Source of the DNA: Flagellimonas sp. MMG031
GTDB taxonomy: Bacteria; Bacteroidota; Bacteroidia; Flavobacteriales; Flavobacteriaceae
Reading direction: 5' to 3'
Length of the DNA stretch: 64,000 bases
Assembly: GCF_040112705.1 (NCBI RefSeq)
Contig: NZ_CP157804.1
Span: 3,280,001 to 3,344,000 of the forward strand
A program made the translations under genes and the position numbers. This document shows, piece after piece, positions 1-9,900 of this stretch. Every line of letters starts with the position of its first letter. Within the stretch, counting starts at the first letter, position 1. Below the pieces are notes generated by a model. The model saw only the letters and a list, made by a program, of their open reading frames with translations. It did not search any database and was not told where the DNA came from.

Positions 1-392
1 ATTCAAAACAGGTGGATTGGTTCTATTCCGGAATTGGCGAATCAGGTGAAGTTACCACGTGCAGCTTACATACCAGCCTTGCGCCGAAAATGCAGAGTAA
101 TGCTAAAAATAGTGGGATCGTAGTTGGACACAACATAACCACACAGCTGAGAAAAGACAAGTATTTTGAGCAGCGAAGTAAAGAAATACACGATTATGAA
201 GATGGAAGAAAATACTATCAGTACAATTTCGATTGGGAAAGATATCTAGTTGACAATAACCTAGCCGTTCAAAACGATATGGGTGTTTTAGTGCTTACCA
301 TTAACATTACACCTGACCCCAATAGAAATAGCAGGGATTTATACCCAATAGCTTCAAAGAGCAAACCTTATTTTAACTATGGGCAAAAATGA
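1..392 (+). CDS. 3' end of an unidentified gene in the island (5' end outside window)
   Basis: The reading frame is open from the first base, so the 126 residues after the GTG at 12 are probably only the C-terminal part of a longer protein. I do not recognise the family. The visible part is polar, has no membrane segment and no signal peptide, and ends with an Asp/Asn/Pro-rich stretch followed by an aromatic tail. Its last 14 bases overlap the start of the E2-like gene at 379, which suggests translational coupling and a shared function. Bacterial E2-like genes often sit beside E1, JAB, CD-NTase or effector genes, but none of those motifs is visible here. Local GC is lower than in the chromosomal core further right. 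Confidence 0.6.
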   Translation, partial: SKQVDWFYSGIGESGEVTTCSLHTSLAPKMQSNAKNSGIVVGHNITTQLRKDKYFEQRSKEIHDYEDGRKYYQYNFDWERYLVDNNLAVQNDMGVLVLTINITPDPNRNSRDLYPIASKSKPYFNYGQK

Positions 393-1053
393 ACTTGACA
401 AGGATATCAAAAGTTTTCTAAGCAAATACTTTGCATTTGAGGAAGTTGAAAGTCCTAAAACTGGGTATTTAGCTCTTGAGGGTAAAATAAGTGTACTTGA
501 CAGAAATGATAAACTCTGGGGGCAGTTTGAAATACTCATTTTAGTCAATGAGAAAAACTACCCGTACACCATACCAATCGTCATTGAAAAGACAGAAATA
601 ATTGAAAGGGATTGGGACTTCCATATTTCAAAAAAAGGTGAGTGCTGTTTGGATATACCCCACAAGCTTCTAAAAATGAAAAAGCGGGGAATTGTCCTTG
701 TAGAGTTTTACAGAGAAGTCATATATCCCTTTTTCGCCAATTATCACTACAAAGTGGCAACTGACAAGTACGCTAATGGCGAGTACGAACATCACTTTAA
801 AGGTATTGCCCAATTTTATCAGGAAGAATATGGCCTTAACAACTATGGGGATATTATTGCTTTGCTTGAAACAACTGTTTCAGGAATCAAGCATCAACCG
901 AATAAGCAATGTCCACTATGTGGTGGTTCAAAATACAAGAAATGTTGCCGTAAAAAAGTTTACAGTTTGCGAGGCTATGGTCTAGACCAGTTAAAACTTG
1001 ACCTAGCTTTATTTAAGGAAAATAACCTAAACACAGAGAGTGTCTCAGTATAA
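379..1053 (+). CDS. E2 ubiquitin-conjugating-like protein with C-terminal SEC-C zinc motif
   Basis: This 224-residue protein has two recognisable parts. Residues 1-125 resemble the UBC/E2 fold of prokaryotic ubiquitin-like conjugation and CBASS-type systems. They contain a strand-rich stretch (about 34-70), a YPYTIPIVIE segment like the E2 YPfxPPkV loop, then His82 and the pair Cys89-Cys90 in GECCLDI, matching the GxiCLDil of E2 active sites. Cys90 is the best candidate catalytic cysteine. The HPN asparagine is absent and the His-to-Cys spacing is two residues shorter than in eukaryotic E2s. Residues 178-190 (CPLCGGSKYKKCC) match a SEC-C metal-binding motif with one extra residue between the first two cysteines. 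The gene overlaps its upstream neighbour by 14 bp. Defence or conjugation is an inference from the fold and the island setting. Domain calls rest on motif reading only. Confidence 0.7.
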   Translation: MGKNELDKDIKSFLSKYFAFEEVESPKTGYLALEGKISVLDRNDKLWGQFEILILVNEKNYPYTIPIVIEKTEIIERDWDFHISKKGECCLDIPHKLLKMKKRGIVLVEFYREVIYPFFANYHYKVATDKYANGEYEHHFKGIAQFYQEEYGLNNYGDIIALLETTVSGIKHQPNKQCPLCGGSKYKKCCRKKVYSLRGYGLDQLKLDLALFKENNLNTESVSV

Positions 1054-1180
1054 AATCCAAATAAGTTTTAGCATCAAAGAATATTAATTTGTATCAAGAA
1101 ATATCTATTAATGTTGATTGAGGAAATGTTGTACCTATGTTGTAACCGTCCATTTTTTTGACAAGTTTTTGAAATAAAAA

Positions 1181-1202
1181 AGCCGAAGCGATAACTTCGG
1201 CT
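1181..1202 (-). terminator. hairpin terminator 3' of the tRNA-Leu relic
   Basis: An 8-bp perfect stem (AGCCGAAG / CTTCGGCT) with a 6-base loop is followed on the minus strand by a run of T residues. It lies 5 bp beyond the 3' end of the tRNA-Leu relic, so it is probably that gene's original terminator. On the plus strand it could also end transcription from the E2-like gene. The rest of 1054-1391 holds only the tRNA relic. Confidence 0.65.
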
Positions 1203-1207
1203 ATTCT

Positions 1208-1289
1208 TACGGGCGAAGGGACTCGAACCCCCACAACATTGCTGCATCAAATCCTAAGTCTCACGTGTCTACCAATCACCATTTAACGC
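1208..1289 (-). pseudogene. decayed tRNA-Leu(UAG) gene
   Basis: Read on the minus strand, this 82-base stretch keeps a tRNA-Leu T-arm with TTCGAGT, a TAG anticodon in loop CTTAGGA, a D-arm with TTGGTAGAC and a 3' acceptor strand CGCCCGT-A. The 5' acceptor strand should pair as GCGGGCG but reads GCGTTAA, so only three pairs remain. The D-arm is about two bases short, and the anticodon stem has a mismatch and a wobble pair. I read it as a non-functional relic, or an attachment-site copy, not a working tRNA. It lies inside the putative island, between the E2-like gene and the integrase. Confidence 0.6.
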
Positions 1290-1391
1290 AATAGGCTAAA
1301 GCAATCCATGCCATAAGTTTGTCTTTCCAACTCTTTATCCTCAAGGTAAATTTTCATTACAGTTTAAAATTGACTTTAAATGAATAACCTT

Positions 1392-2636
1392 TCAATCTCC
1401 AAATGCATGTTTGCTTTTTACCTGCTCCATTTTATCCATTAGATTTTGCATGTCCTTCCCAATCTTGTTTTCTAAAACCCGGGCATAGATTTGCGTGGTA
1501 GAAAGTTTGGTATGCCCAAGCATTTTAGATACGGTTTCAATGGGAACACCGTTGGACAAGGTCACGGTAGTGGCAAAAGTGTGTCTGGCCGTATGGAAGG
1601 AAATATTCTTGTGTATGCCACAAGCCTTGATAATTTCCTTTAAATATGCATTGGTCTTTTGGTTGCTATAAACAGGTAACAAATTAATATCGTTCTTTGG
1701 ACTTTCTTCATATTTCCTCATGATTTCCACAGCTCTGGGCAACATAGGGATCTTCAAGGGCTCATCGGTCTTTATCCTTTTGGTGTAAATCCAATAATTA
1801 CTATCAATCCCCCTACTTACATTGTCCCTGGTCAGTAATTTGATATCCATGAAGGTTAGCCCGGTGTAACAACTGAAAAGAAATACATCCTTTACCCGTT
1901 CCTTACCCAAACTTGTAAAAGTTGTATCCTCAATCAAATCGATTTCCCTTTGGGTAAGATACTTTCTGTCAAATTTATCGAAACGTAACTTGAAGTTTCG
2001 AAAGGGGTCCTTGTCCATCCATTCCAACCGGACACCCAGTTTAGTAACTTTCATCAAACGCTCCAGATGTTTCATTGTACCGTTATTAGAGCAGGTCTTT
2101 CGATTTTTCTTGGGTTTAAAGGTCCTGATGTAGTTCTCAAAGTCCAAAATGAACTTGTGCTTCAATTCTCCTAACGATACATCGTTGGTTTTGAGTTTTG
2201 TGGTAATGTAGCTCTTTAAGTATTTCTCGGTGGAATAGTAATTTTTCATGGTACCCGGCTTGAGGGCATGGACCATGTTTTTATTGTGGTATTCAAAAAG
2301 CTCAAGAATCGTATGGTTCAATTCATCCTCCCCGACGTACCTAGCCTTGATAGATTTAGCGGTTATCAATTTCCTTTCCATGTGCAAGTCCCTATGAACA
2401 TTGAGGATTTCACCATATACGGTGTCAAGGTAGGCGTTCAAATCTTCCATGGTTTTGTTCCTAGGAAAGGCTTTTCCGCGCTTTTTGTCCCAATTGCACA
2501 CCTTTATGCACCTTTTTAAACTGACCTCTGCACGCGATTTTTTTACCGTAATGCGCAGGTAGACATCATACATGTTCGGGTCATTGCGCTTTTTCCTGAC
2601 AAAGAAATTAATTCCTAAAGTACTGTCTGTCCGCAT
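1392..2636 (-). CDS. tyrosine recombinase / integrase (CTnDOT-like class)
   Basis: This 414-residue site-specific recombinase would catalyse integration and excision of the island. It has an N-terminal arm-binding region, a SAM-like core-binding domain (about 110-205) and a C-terminal catalytic domain. From the ATG at 2636, the catalytic residues are the HTAR box (His348, Arg351), His375 in LGH and the tyrosine nucleophile Tyr384. The position of the usual first arginine reads TGLT, so that arginine is missing; this substitution is known in CTnDOT-type Bacteroidota integrases and need not mean inactivity. An in-frame TTG lies 8 codons upstream, but the ATG followed by RTDSTLGINFF matches family starts better. 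The gene faces away from tRNA-Pro, at that tRNA's 3' end, the usual layout for a tRNA-targeting island. Confidence 0.9.
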   Translation of the reverse strand: MRTDSTLGINFFVRKKRNDPNMYDVYLRITVKKSRAEVSLKRCIKVCNWDKKRGKAFPRNKTMEDLNAYLDTVYGEILNVHRDLHMERKLITAKSIKARYVGEDELNHTILELFEYHNKNMVHALKPGTMKNYYSTEKYLKSYITTKLKTNDVSLGELKHKFILDFENYIRTFKPKKNRKTCSNNGTMKHLERLMKVTKLGVRLEWMDKDPFRNFKLRFDKFDRKYLTQREIDLIEDTTFTSLGKERVKDVFLFSCYTGLTFMDIKLLTRDNVSRGIDSNYWIYTKRIKTDEPLKIPMLPRAVEIMRKYEESPKNDINLLPVYSNQKTNAYLKEIIKACGIHKNISFHTARHTFATTVTLSNGVPIETVSKMLGHTKLSTTQIYARVLENKIGKDMQNLMDKMEQVKSKHAFGD

Positions 2637-2796
2637 GTTGTAATAGTTTAAGTTGAACAAATGTTAGTGGTCGGACTGCCCTTAATCCTCAATTGCCCAT
2701 ACTTAAAACTACAACAATCTGTGCATTGGTGTGCTCACCTTATTGCACACCTAAAATTTGGATTCAGATGATATCAAATGGATACATAAAAAACAA

Positions 2797-2830
2797 AAAG
2801 CACTGATAATCATACAATTAACAGTGCTTT
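2797..2830 (-). terminator. hairpin terminator between tRNA-Pro and the integrase
   Basis: A 9-bp perfect stem (AAAGCACTG / CAGTGCTTT) with a 16-base loop is flanked by A-rich and T-rich runs, so it could work in both directions. It lies about 20 bp past the 3' end of tRNA-Pro and most likely terminates that transcript. The rest of 2637-2850 shows no gene. Confidence 0.55.
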
Positions 2831-2850
2831 ATTTTAACCTAAACGGTGGT

Positions 2851-2927
2851 TGGTCGGGATGACTGGATTCGAACCAGCGACCACACGCACCCCATGCGTG
2901 TACGCTACCAGACTGCGCCACATCCCG
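2851..2927 (-). tRNA. tRNA-Pro(GGG), CCA encoded
   Basis: On the minus strand the sequence folds as a complete cloverleaf. The acceptor stem is CGGGATG / CATCCCG with A as discriminator, the D-arm is GCGC...GCGT, and the anticodon stem CACGC/GCGTG encloses loop ATGGGGT (anticodon GGG). The T-arm contains GGTTCGAATCC. The CCA end is encoded at 2851-2853. It is intact and probably functional, and its 3' end faces the integrase, so it is the likely integration target of the left-hand island. Confidence 0.95.
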
Positions 2928-2991
2928 AAATCAGCTTAATGCTGATAAAATTTCAAAAAATAAAACCCAATTTTAAATTCCGCCCAACTGC

Positions 2992-3053
2992 AAAGCAGTC
3001 TGGGTACCAGACGGAGTTTATCCTGAGCGTAGCCGATGGGCCACATCCCGAAA
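2992..3053 (+). repeat. tRNA-derived debris fused to a dispersed repeat
   Basis: The 14 bases at 3040-3053 (GCCACATCCCGAAA) exactly repeat 2917-2930, the 5' end of tRNA-Pro and its flank. Just before them is a perfect inverted repeat GTCTGG-GTA-CCAGAC, which resembles the tRNA D-arm in both orientations. Between the two lies a segment like the GAGCGTAGCCGA core of the dispersed repeats seen elsewhere in this window. No gene is visible in 2928-3116. Confidence 0.5.
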
Positions 3054-3116
3054 AGGGACTGCAAAAATAAAAATTTTGGTGATATTTAGGCCTTGTGACT
3101 GAAAATCTTTTTCATC

Positions 3117-3989
3117 CTATTCCCGGTACAAGGTAAAGTGTCCCACAAATTGCTGGTTCTCACTATCGTTGGCATTTACCACGTACCAATAATCTCCCGT
3201 AGGCAATGGTTTACCATCGTAGTTTCCGTCCCATTTCTTCACCTGATCAAGTCGGGCCACTACCCTACCATAGCGATCATAAATGATTACGTCGATAAAG
3301 GGGAAGTACTCCCTGTTCTCGGGATACCAGAAGTCGTTCAAGTTATCCCCATCGGGTGTGAAGAAATTTGGCATTTCGGGCATGCCTTCAAAATTGAACG
3401 GCATAACCAAGGTGGCCTCACATCCATTTCGGTCGCGAACCCGAATACTGATATTAGAGTCCTGGGTTACATTGAAGGTATTCACTTCTCCAAAAGATTC
3501 CCCTTGGAAGAAGTATTCGTAATCTCCAAACCCTCCTGTTGCTATAGCTGTAATCTCATCCGGACCCGTCTTGGTCGCTTCCAAAGTCAAGGGTTCGTAG
3601 GCCTCTATTTCAAATTCGACAAAGGTGACGCATCCGTTGGCGTGGTAAATATAGACCGTATGCATTCCTGCTGGCAAATCCCCAAAAGTTCTTTGGGCCG
3701 TTGCTTGTTGAATATCTTCTACATCCAATGCAAACAAGAGATTTGGTAATTGGGAACCATCTGCAATGTTTACCGTAACCGTACTATTTGGGAAAATCCC
3801 TTCACAACCGTACTCTACGAAGGGTTCAGCGACTATATCCACACCAACCCCGATTTCTGCAACCACATTGGTTTGGCATCCATTGGCATCACGCACAAAT
3901 ACTACGTAGGTTTCACCTCCTTGGAGATTATCGAAGAATAGGCTGTCGTTCTGCACAAAATCAGCGTCATCGGCAGAATTAACACTCAT
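3117..3989 (-). CDS. C-terminal part of the giant adhesin, with type B T9SS sorting domain (split by frameshift)
   Basis: These 290 residues begin in the middle of an SprB-like repeat, continue through about two more, and end in a gliding-motility-associated C-terminal domain (about 205-290; FFTPDGDNLNDFW, YDRYGR, WDGNYDGKPLPTGDYWY). That domain directs type IX secretion and surface attachment. There is no signal peptide of its own. The apparent ATG overlaps the end of the upstream gene by 11 bp and falls inside what should be continuous repeat sequence. I therefore read it as the severed 3' end of the gene at 3979-11421. Translational re-initiation at this ATG could still make a product, but it could not be exported without a signal peptide. 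Confidence 0.85.
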   Translation of the reverse strand: MSVNSADDADFVQNDSLFFDNLQGGETYVVFVRDANGCQTNVVAEIGVGVDIVAEPFVEYGCEGIFPNSTVTVNIADGSQLPNLLFALDVEDIQQATAQRTFGDLPAGMHTVYIYHANGCVTFVEFEIEAYEPLTLEATKTGPDEITAIATGGFGDYEYFFQGESFGEVNTFNVTQDSNISIRVRDRNGCEATLVMPFNFEGMPEMPNFFTPDGDNLNDFWYPENREYFPFIDVIIYDRYGRVVARLDQVKKWDGNYDGKPLPTGDYWYVVNANDSENQQFVGHFTLYRE

Positions 3990-6900
3990 AGTAGGGTGCT
4001 GTTCCGCCGGTTACTTCCAAGGTCATGCTTCCATCCCCATCTCCCAAACAGGTTTCGGGGGTGGTGTCCACTACGCCTGCTACCAATTCCATCGGTTGGG
4101 TAATTTCCACTGTTCTGGTAATGGTACAGCCCAAATCATCCTGAATGATAATATCATACGTTCTTGGGGCCAAATCATTAAATGTTTTTCTGTTCGGATT
4201 GTTCGGGTCGTCGCCTTCAAAAAACTCGCTTAAGGTATCGGAAATCGAATATCTAATCTGCCCTGTTCCACCACTGGCTTCAATGATAATCTGTCCGTTC
4301 ATATCACCGGCACATTGCACGGGAACCGCTTCCAAATAATCCAATACCAATGGGTCTTTGGGCTCTATCACAATAGGGTCCGATATGGCCTCACATCCGC
4401 CACTTTGTGCATAAACGTAATAGGTACCGGGGTTCAACTCCCTAAAAATCCCTGAGCTTTGGGCCGGACGTACGATTGTTGCTGCTGTTGGCGGCACGGT
4501 ATTCGAGTTGACAAGCGTATAGACATAGTTGCCTATGCCTCCAAAAGCTTCGGAACGAATGATTCCCGTCGCCTCACCAGCACAGTTAATGGTGGCGTTG
4601 GTCAAATCCAAAGCAATCACCAAAGGTGCAGCGGGATCTAGCGAAATCTGGTTGGATTTCTCAAACGGACAGCCATTGGAGTTTTGTACATCGTATTGGA
4701 AGGGTCCTGGATCTACAGTAATATCGGCTGCAATCTCTACACTGGTCATTCCTGTGCCAAAGGGGATAAAAGGATCGGTAGTACCCGCTCTTCGGTAGAA
4801 ATAATCCACACCTGGTTCCGGGTTGGTCACCGTAAGTTCCATACGGCCCAAATCCCCACAACCTGGAGGTTGCAGCTCCACAAGTTCTGCTATCACAATC
4901 TCTGGATCTTGCACTTCTATTGGAATAGTGGTAAAGCTACAGTTCCAGCCATCAAAAATGGTGATGGTGTATTCTCCTGCAGATAAATTGGCAAACCTTG
5001 GGGTGGTCTGCAAACCACTGTTGGTGCCATCCGTAATTCTGTTCAACTGGTACAGGTAATTGCCAGGGCCTTGTCCGCCTGCTTCATTATAGGCTTCGAT
5101 TACCGCATCATTATCATTGTTACATGCAAGTGGGCTTACCACTTGAATATCTGCGGAAATTGGCGTAGGCAAAGGCAAATCAATATCCATGGTAGCCTCG
5201 CAGCCTCTCAAATCCCGAACGTTTACCGTATAGGTATCCGTGGAAAGATTCTCAAATACGGAGTTGGTATTCGGATAATCTACCAGAATGGTGCCGTCCG
5301 AAGCTACCAACTGGTACTCGTAAGTGCCCCATCCTCCATCGCCCGAAGCAGTAATTTCACCAAACCCGGGAACGTTACAGGTCACGGGAGAAGTTTGCAC
5401 CGCGTCCACGGTCAGAGGACGATCGGGTGAACGTACGGTAGTTACATTGCTCACTGCATCGCAAAACGGCGAATCCATAGCTTCGATTCGGACCACCAAA
5501 TTACCCGCAGGAACATTTTCAATACGCTCTGGGGAATTGATAGGTGCATTGGTATCGAAGGTCCCTGTTACACCGGTAGATGTTTCAACGCCAGCGTTAT
5601 CCCTTGAAAAGACTTCATAATTGTAAACACCAGAGTAGTTGGAAATGTCCAAACTGATGACACCATCGTTACCGTTGAAGCAGGTGACGGGTTCCAACTC
5701 GGCAATCACGGCATCAATTGTGTTGTATTCCGGCATATTGATGGTGGTCGTTAAGTAGGTACAACCGCCGCTGCCAATATCGGTCACCGCAAAAATGTAA
5801 TCCCCTGGGGTTGCAATATCCCATGTTACCCTGTCGCTTCCGCCGGAGCTACGAGCAGGCTCTGAACCCAAGGGCAGAATCTCCACTTCGTAATTCCCTG
5901 GACCTTCATTGATGATGATGTCAATTGAACCTGGGGTCACTCCACTGCCGGATGCATCACATGTAATTTGATTGACATTGTAGCTAAACGTTATATCGGT
6001 AGGGGTATTGATGTTTACCGTTGCTGTTTGCTCACAACCATTTTGATCGCGGGCCGTTAAGATTATCGACTGATTGGTTCCATTGTCAATCACCTCAAAA
6101 GTATTGCTCGTCTGGAAGTTGGTTCCATCAAATTGTGGCGTTCCATCGTTCATGCTATAGGTATAGGAACCTGAACCAGTTGGTGTTCCTGTTCCGTCGC
6201 CATTATCATCGGTATAAATGGTAATGGTGGCCGTACTGAATTGATTACTGGATGGATTACAACTAAACTCTGTGTTTACTGCATTGATCATCAGTTCAGT
6301 AGGCTCGTCGATGATGATATTTCCAGAGCGGTCCGTACATCCCCTGTCGGAGACAGCTTCTACCTGATATGTACCAGGTTGCAAGTCATCAAATACAGGA
6401 GAACCTTGAGGTCCCGCAATCACGGTGGCGGTGGCCCCTTGATACAGCACATAGTTGATGGGTGTATCGGTATCGGTTCCGGGTTGGAGTTCCACCGTAA
6501 TGGTTCCGTCATCTGCTCCAAAACAGGTGACATCGCTACTTGGCGTAGCTGAAATCACCGGCGTATCCACTGTGGAAACAATTACTTCTGCTTCATCCGA
6601 ACACAAAGGAGAGGTGTTGGAATCCAAATCGGTTACCAAAATATTATAATCTCCGGGCATCACATTGGTAAATACATTGGTGGATTGGGCCGGGCCAATA
6701 TTGGCCAAGGTACCTGCATCCCTCAACTGGTATTCAAAGTTACCGCTACCTCCAGTGGTGTTCACTGTAATTTCCCCGTCCCCTGCATTACAGGTAGGAT
6801 ATGAAGTAGCATCCGCAGAGATTGCAAAGAAATCAAACACCTCGGCCGTAACGGTATTGGTACAACCGTTTCCGTCCCTAACGGTGATGACATAGCTTCC

Positions 6901-9900
6901 AGGATTGGGTACTATAAAAGTAGTTCCCGTCTGAAAACCACTTCCGATATCGTACTGGAAGGTTTCTTCTGGTAGACCTGAACCTGTAGACAATGGAGAT
7001 ACAATATCAATTTGATATCCACTGGTCGCAGTACACTGATTAACCACGTCGATTACAGGGTCTGGCACACCAGCTTCTTGGGTGACCGTTAAAGTGGTCA
7101 GCGCGGAACATCCGTTGGCATCCTGAACATAAAAGTCGTAATCCGCAGGGTATGGTCCGGGAATCTCAAAGGTGGTTTCCGAAGCAAATGTGGTAGGCGC
7201 TGGATCTCCAGTGGGCACATAGGCATAATTGTAGGGCCCAGTGGTTCCAAAACCTCTAACCGTTACCAATGCGCCGACATTACAGGTAGCCTCCACGAAA
7301 TTGTCAATGGCGATGGATACCGAACTAATATCGATAAAGGCCAAAGTGCTGCCACTACATCCATTTGTGTCGTCGCGGACAATGATTTGATAATTGCCAG
7401 GAGCCAATCCGTTGATGGTTCCGTTGTAGGGAATGGTTTCCCCAGTAAACGAACTGCTGGATACATTGGCGCCCGTATCCGTATTTTGAACGGTAATGGT
7501 AAAATCACCGGGTGCCAAAATACCGGCCACCTCATAGTCAATGGAGCCACTGCCGGCCACATTACAGGAAGCCGACAAGGATGTTGCTGTTACCGCGACC
7601 GGATTACTTGGACCGATAGGGTCAATTTCTTCGATATAGGTACATCCCAAAGCATCCCGTACCTCAACAAAATAGGTAACGCCTGGGACTACCTGACCTG
7701 TAAAATCATAGGTGTCGCCCCCAGATGTCGCTGGGTTGAAGGTGGGTTCTCCCACCAATCTAAATTCGTAAGGTGCCGTTCCACCCGTAGCTCTAACCCG
7801 ATAGGGAAACGAGGTATCTGAACAAATGGCAGGGTCAGGATCCAAAGGAATCAAGTCCAACTGATTTTGGTCAATGACAACAGGGTCACGGTCTTCACAA
7901 CCTTGTGTATCGGTGGTGATAAGGGTGTAGTTGCCCAAAGGCAAATTAGGGAAGTTTACCGTAGTACTGGCAGTTCCTGTTGATGCCGCGACCGTACCGC
8001 CAAACTCATCCACCAATACATAATCGAATGGAGCTACGCCATTATTGATCGTGGCCAAAATGGAACCGTTCACCGCTCCGGCGGAACAAACGGCATCCGT
8101 TGGGGTAGCGGTTGCGTCCAATGGGGCACTGGAACCTATGGTTACCGAATAGGCCGGACTCACACAGCCTCTGCTATCTCGGATAACAAAACCACCATGG
8201 GTTCCCGCTCCGTAGCCTGAGAATATATTTTGTGTGCTAAATGTAGCACCATTATCATTACTGAACTCGTAAGGGGGTATCCCTTGGGTGGTATCGGGAA
8301 TCAGCTCCACTACCCCACTGGCATTGTCCCCACATTGGGTGTCGGTTGCCACAGCGCTACCTGCTATGGTTTCAGGCGGAGAAATGGTCACGGTGTTGGT
8401 TTCGGTGGTACAACCTCTCGCATCCGTAATCATAAACTGGAAGGTGGTATCGGAGATGATGGATCCATCATTCGGGATACTGTACACAAAAGAGTTTCCA
8501 GAAATATTGTTGTTGTCCGAAGTGTATGTTGCTCCGTTAATACTTACTTCGTAAATATCATAATCGCCCGAAGAGGTATAACCATTACTGATGTTCACCT
8601 GGATCTGTCCGGGAGGGCCTGCACAATCCAATTCTTGAATGGTGGTCGCATTGGCCATTACCTGTGGCTCGATGGTCGCTGTTACGGTATCCCTACAATC
8701 ATTGGCATCCACTACCTCAATGGTGTAGGTACCAGGGGTGAGACCGTTAAAGCTGGCACTTGCACCCAAAACTCCTCCGTTGATACGGTAGCGGTATGGT
8801 GCCAAGCCTCCTGTAGCATTCACCGAGAGGGTGGCCGCCGTAAAGTTGTCATAGCAAAAATCGGATGCTGCAGCATCCAAAGTTAAGGTTGGCGCATCCA
8901 GTCGGGTCAAGGCAAAGCTATCGGTAACGGTACATCCGTTGGCATCGGTAACACTGACTTGATAGGTGCCATCTTGTGAAAGGTTGGAAAAAGTACTTCC
9001 ATTTTTGGGACCACGGGTAGAACCATCTGGCTGGGTCAAAGTATATCGGTTACCGCCCCAACCACCAACAGTATTGATGCGAACGGCTCCCGTATTTCCA
9101 TTTTGACAGCTCATTGCGGTTACGTCAAGACTGGAAATAGCGAATGCGGTGGACGGTTCTTCAATCACCAAGGTAGCAGTATCCGTGCAATTGGTTTCCT
9201 CGTCAGTTACGGAAATCACATAGCTTCCTGCCGCCAAACCTGTCAACGGAATGATGCTGTTGTTTTGTCCTGTGGAAACGGGCCCACCATCAATACTGTA
9301 GCTATAGGTGGTATTGAAACCGTCCACCAAAAAGCGTCCCTCTCCATCGGAATCCCCAACGCAGGTCACTACTCGGGTCTGCTGCCCTTGAACACCAATG
9401 GAACTGATATCCGTAATGGCATAGTTTTCATCATAGGAACATCCTTCGCTATCGGTAACCCTAAAGGTATAGGTTCCTAGGCCCAAACCTGTAAACGTAT
9501 TATTGCTTCCATTGTTTACGGCACTGGCCGCTGGAGCAATAATCTCATAGGTATATGTTCCAGAACCACCGGTAACGGTCAAATCCAAAGATGCTGTGGT
9601 CGTGATACAATCCAAACTTGAAATACTAAAATCCAAGTTGGTAGGCTTGTTCAAGGTATTGAACACGATATCGGGAAGTGCTTGCACACATCCATTGGCA
9701 TCTCGAATCATGGGAGTGTAGGTTCCAACACCAAGGCTCGGGAACACAGGGTTGCTGCTAAAGCCGGCTCCTACGCTATATTCATAAGGTGCGGTTCCTC
9801 CAGAGACCCCCGAGATGGTAATCTGACCACCATTTTCATCGCCGCATGTCGGCACAGCGTCCGGTGTGGCGATCGCGGTAATTGTAGACGGAGTGCCTAT

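Noticed and set aside
1208..1289. Functional tRNA-Leu(UAG)
   Set aside because: Only three acceptor pairs remain, the D-arm is short and the anticodon stem is mismatched; it is listed as a pseudogene.
3117..3989. An independent gene for a small T9SS-sorted protein
   Set aside because: It starts in mid-repeat, has no signal peptide and overlaps the adhesin frame; one base deletion joins the two.
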